From assembly GCA_963664845.1 (NCBI GenBank), contig OY761615.1:1922001-1986000 (forward strand): DNA of 64,000 nucleotides, in the 5' to 3' direction. The position numbers and the translations under genes are program-made. Positions 61,870-64,000 of the stretch are shown piece after piece. This DNA comes from CAIYTF01 sp963664845. Lineage in GTDB: Bacteria > Bacteroidota > Ignavibacteria > Ignavibacteriales > Ignavibacteriaceae. Under the pieces are notes generated by a model that was given only the letters and a program-made list of their open reading frames with translations, had not been told where the DNA came from and ran no database searches. How positions within the stretch are numbered: position 1 is the stretch's first letter; each line of letters begins with the position of its first letter.

Positions 61870-63963
61870 ATGAAAAACTTAAATTTGACAATATATACCC
61901 GCTCCCTTTCTTTTCTGGTGCTTGTGTTTTTTCTGTCTGCGACTGGAATGGCACAGATCGACAGAACAAAACGACCGGAACCGGCAGCTCCCAAGACAGT
62001 GAATATCTCCGAGAGTAAATCATTCACTCTTGAAAACGGCTTGCAGGTGGTTGTGGTTGAGAATCACAAACAACCATTAGTTAGCATGTCCCTTCTTGTG
62101 GACAACGATCCGGTGCTTGAAAAAGAACAGGCCGGCTTTGTTGAGATCATGGGCAAACTGCTCAGAACGGCAACCACCACTAAAACCAAAGATCAAATTG
62201 ATAAAGAAATCGATTTGATCGGCGCCGATCTTAATATCTCAGCATCAGGTTTCTATGCCACTTCATTGAAAAAGCAAACGGAAAAACTTGCAGCCATCAT
62301 TTCGGATATTTTGAACAACACCGTTTTCAAAGAAGAGGAACTGACAAAACTTAAGGAGCAGGCAATCTCAGGCATTGCCGAGAGCAAAGATGACCCCAAT
62401 TCAGTTGCCGGGAAGATATTCAAAAAAGCAATCTATGGCGAAGGTCACCCGTATGCCGAAATAGAAACAGAAAAAACCATTGAGAAGGTGACGCTGGATG
62501 CATGCAAGAAATATTTTGATGCATACTATCGCCCTAATGTGTCCTATCTTTCAATTGTTGGCGATATCACGTTCGACGATGCGCAAAAGCTTGCAAAAAC
62601 CTGGTTTGGCAGTTGGAAAAAATCCGAAACTCCAAAACATGAATATGCTGTACCTGAACCGCCTCTCGTAAACAAACTGGTGTTTGTAGATCTGCCAAGC
62701 TCTGTTCAATCGGTAATTCAGGTCGGCTATCCCGTTGTCTATAAACCAAATTCACCGGATTTTCTCCCGGCGCGTGTAATGAACACGGTCCTCGGAGGTG
62801 GTGTTTTCCGCTTGTTCGAAAACCTGCGCGAGAAGCATGCATACACTTATGGTGCTTATTCAACACTCCAGAATGACAAATTGGTAGGATCTTTTGCTGC
62901 TTCAGCAAGCGTACGCAATGAAGTTACCGATAGCGCACTCACCGAGGTGTTTTCCGAAATGAACCGTATCAGAACAGAACCGGTGGGTGAAACAGAACTT
63001 AATAAGGCAGTTAACTACCTGACCGGTGCGTTCGCCATTCAGCTGGAAAGCCCTCAGACAGTTGCGCAATTTGCAACCAACATTGCCCGCTATAATCTGC
63101 CTAAGGATTTCTACCAAACCTATCTTACCCGTTTGGCAGCCGTTTCTGCTGCTCAGGTTCAGGAAGCTGCAAAAAAATATATTCTCCCCGAGCAGTCCTA
63201 TGTTCTCGTGGTGGGAAAACAAAGCGACGTATTGGATAAAGTTAAAAAATTCAGCGTCAGCGGAAAGATCGAATTTTATGACAACGATGGAAATAAGATC
63301 GATCCGGACGCGGTAAAGGTTCCCGAAGGCATTACGCCGGAGAAAATCATCGAAAAATATATTGATGCAATAGGCGGCAGGGAAAAAGTTCTTCAGGTGA
63401 AGGACAGAACCATGGAAGCTTCAATGACGATGCAGGGAATGAATATTACCGCCACGACCTGGCAAAAAATGCCCGATAAATTTCTGACCAAAATGTCTTT
63501 CTCAGGCATGGAACAAACAGTGATGTATGATGGGCAAAAGGGCGGCATGTACTCTTCAATGGGTAACAAGGAGCTGGAAGGAAAAGATCTGGAAGATGCC
63601 AAATACCGTTATAATTTTAACAACATCATGAATCTGAAAGAACTCGGCGTCAAAGCAACACTTACAGGGATCAAAAAAGTTAATGACAAAGATGCCTATG
63701 TCCTTGAATTCAAACTGCCCAGCGGAACTGCCATCATCAACTATTTTGATGTTGAAAATGGTCTGCGGGTTCGCGAGGAATCAGAATTGAATTCACCACA
63801 GGGAACGTTCACCCAGGTTATGGACTTCCTCGACTATCGTGAAGTCAATGGCGTTAAATACTCCTTTGATATGAAAACATCCGTTGCCGGACAGACTTTT
63901 GACTTAAAAGTTTCGAAAATTGAAGTGAACACAGGGATCGAAGACAGTTTGTTCACAAAGTAA
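61870..63963 (+). CDS. M16-like non-catalytic partner fused to a LolA-like domain
   Basis: A 697-aa secreted protein. Signal peptide at the start (SFLVLVFFLSATGMAQ). The M16 fold (about 40-460) keeps the structural pattern, including RVMNTVLGGGVFRLFENLREKHAYTYG, but the HXXEH zinc motif is replaced (GFVEIMGKLL). The last ~200 residues are a LolA/outer-membrane lipoprotein-like beta domain. It starts 11 bases after its catalytic partner's stop and likely supports substrate holding. Confidence 0.88.
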   Translation: MKNLNLTIYTRSLSFLVLVFFLSATGMAQIDRTKRPEPAAPKTVNISESKSFTLENGLQVVVVENHKQPLVSMSLLVDNDPVLEKEQAGFVEIMGKLLRTATTTKTKDQIDKEIDLIGADLNISASGFYATSLKKQTEKLAAIISDILNNTVFKEEELTKLKEQAISGIAESKDDPNSVAGKIFKKAIYGEGHPYAEIETEKTIEKVTLDACKKYFDAYYRPNVSYLSIVGDITFDDAQKLAKTWFGSWKKSETPKHEYAVPEPPLVNKLVFVDLPSSVQSVIQVGYPVVYKPNSPDFLPARVMNTVLGGGVFRLFENLREKHAYTYGAYSTLQNDKLVGSFAASASVRNEVTDSALTEVFSEMNRIRTEPVGETELNKAVNYLTGAFAIQLESPQTVAQFATNIARYNLPKDFYQTYLTRLAAVSAAQVQEAAKKYILPEQSYVLVVGKQSDVLDKVKKFSVSGKIEFYDNDGNKIDPDAVKVPEGITPEKIIEKYIDAIGGREKVLQVKDRTMEASMTMQGMNITATTWQKMPDKFLTKMSFSGMEQTVMYDGQKGGMYSSMGNKELEGKDLEDAKYRYNFNNIMNLKELGVKATLTGIKKVNDKDAYVLEFKLPSGTAIINYFDVENGLRVREESELNSPQGTFTQVMDFLDYREVNGVKYSFDMKTSVAGQTFDLKVSKIEVNTGIEDSLFTK

Positions 63964-64000
63964 GGCGATTATAACCGGGAGTCATTCCGGATATATAATA

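Noticed and set aside
1..64000. CRISPR array, rRNA genes, retron or diversity-generating retroelement
   Set aside because: No spacer-repeat array, no rRNA-like sequence and no reverse transcriptase gene are seen.

Overview
The window looks like a chromosome segment of a Bacteroidota/Chlorobiota-type (FCB group) bacterium. The signs are a Bacteroidota-style tyrosine recombinase with an arm domain, a DUF3127 single-strand-binding-like protein, DUF6371-type and DUF6734-type proteins, a paired M16 peptidase operon with a LolA-like tail, and many genes without a strong Shine-Dalgarno sequence. I cannot name a genus.

About 45 kb (1251-46262) is one integrated element. It is bounded by a 15-bp direct repeat made of the CCA end, acceptor strand and part of the T stem of an intact tRNA-Arg(CCU) gene at 46248-46323. 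An inward-facing tyrosine recombinase (1458-2705) lies just inside the left repeat, and TACGTA-type candidate arm sites lie near both ends. Flanking host genes are the tail of an MFS transporter on the left and lon, msrC and others on the right.

Inside the element, left to right: (1) recombinase; (2) a minus-strand replication operon (small ORF, HTH protein, RepA-like ATPase, zinc-finger/toprim primase) preceded by a terminator-like leader and by regular 22-bp TGTAA repeats that look like iterons; (3) two tandem paralogues of unknown family with SSB-like acidic tails; (4) a phage morphogenesis region, with portal, large terminase and an HTH protein on the minus strand and a divergent operon for protease/scaffold, capsid, decoration, gp36/gp37-like connectors, tail fibre, tail tube, a glycosyltransferase-like protein, a tail chaperone with a canonical -1 frameshift site, tape measure and tail proteins. 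The head is Mu-like and the tail siphovirus-like, but no lysis genes or transposase are visible. (5) 22.0-29.3 kb: an AT-rich metabolic island (FAD oxidoreductase, carbamoyltransferase, CitE-like lyase, fused E1 alpha/beta dehydrogenase, stand-alone lipoyl carrier). (6) 29.9-39.2 kb: a three-gene defence-like operon (PLD-helicase, Eco57I-like adenine methyltransferase, RecF/SMC-like ATPase). (7) 39.4-41.4 kb: a two-gene module with an ImmA/IrrE metallopeptidase and a class III nucleotide cyclase fused to a degenerate Nudix domain, flanked by direct repeats. (8) a repeat-rich non-coding stretch, then an ArdC-like antirestriction gene and small zinc-finger proteins up to the right attachment site.

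Right of the tRNA the sequence is ordinary housekeeping chromosome: lon-msrC-acyltransferase, GNAT and DinB proteins, a TrpF-like protein lacking the usual cysteine, ribD, greA, a DUF3127 protein, tRNA-Lys(CUU), a membrane glycosyltransferase, an ECF sigma/anti-sigma pair and two M16 peptidase-family genes.

The best candidates for something undescribed are the cyclase-Nudix/ImmA-IrrE module, the PLD-helicase/methyltransferase/ATPase operon, and the carbamoyltransferase/E1/lipoyl island carried by a phage-derived element.
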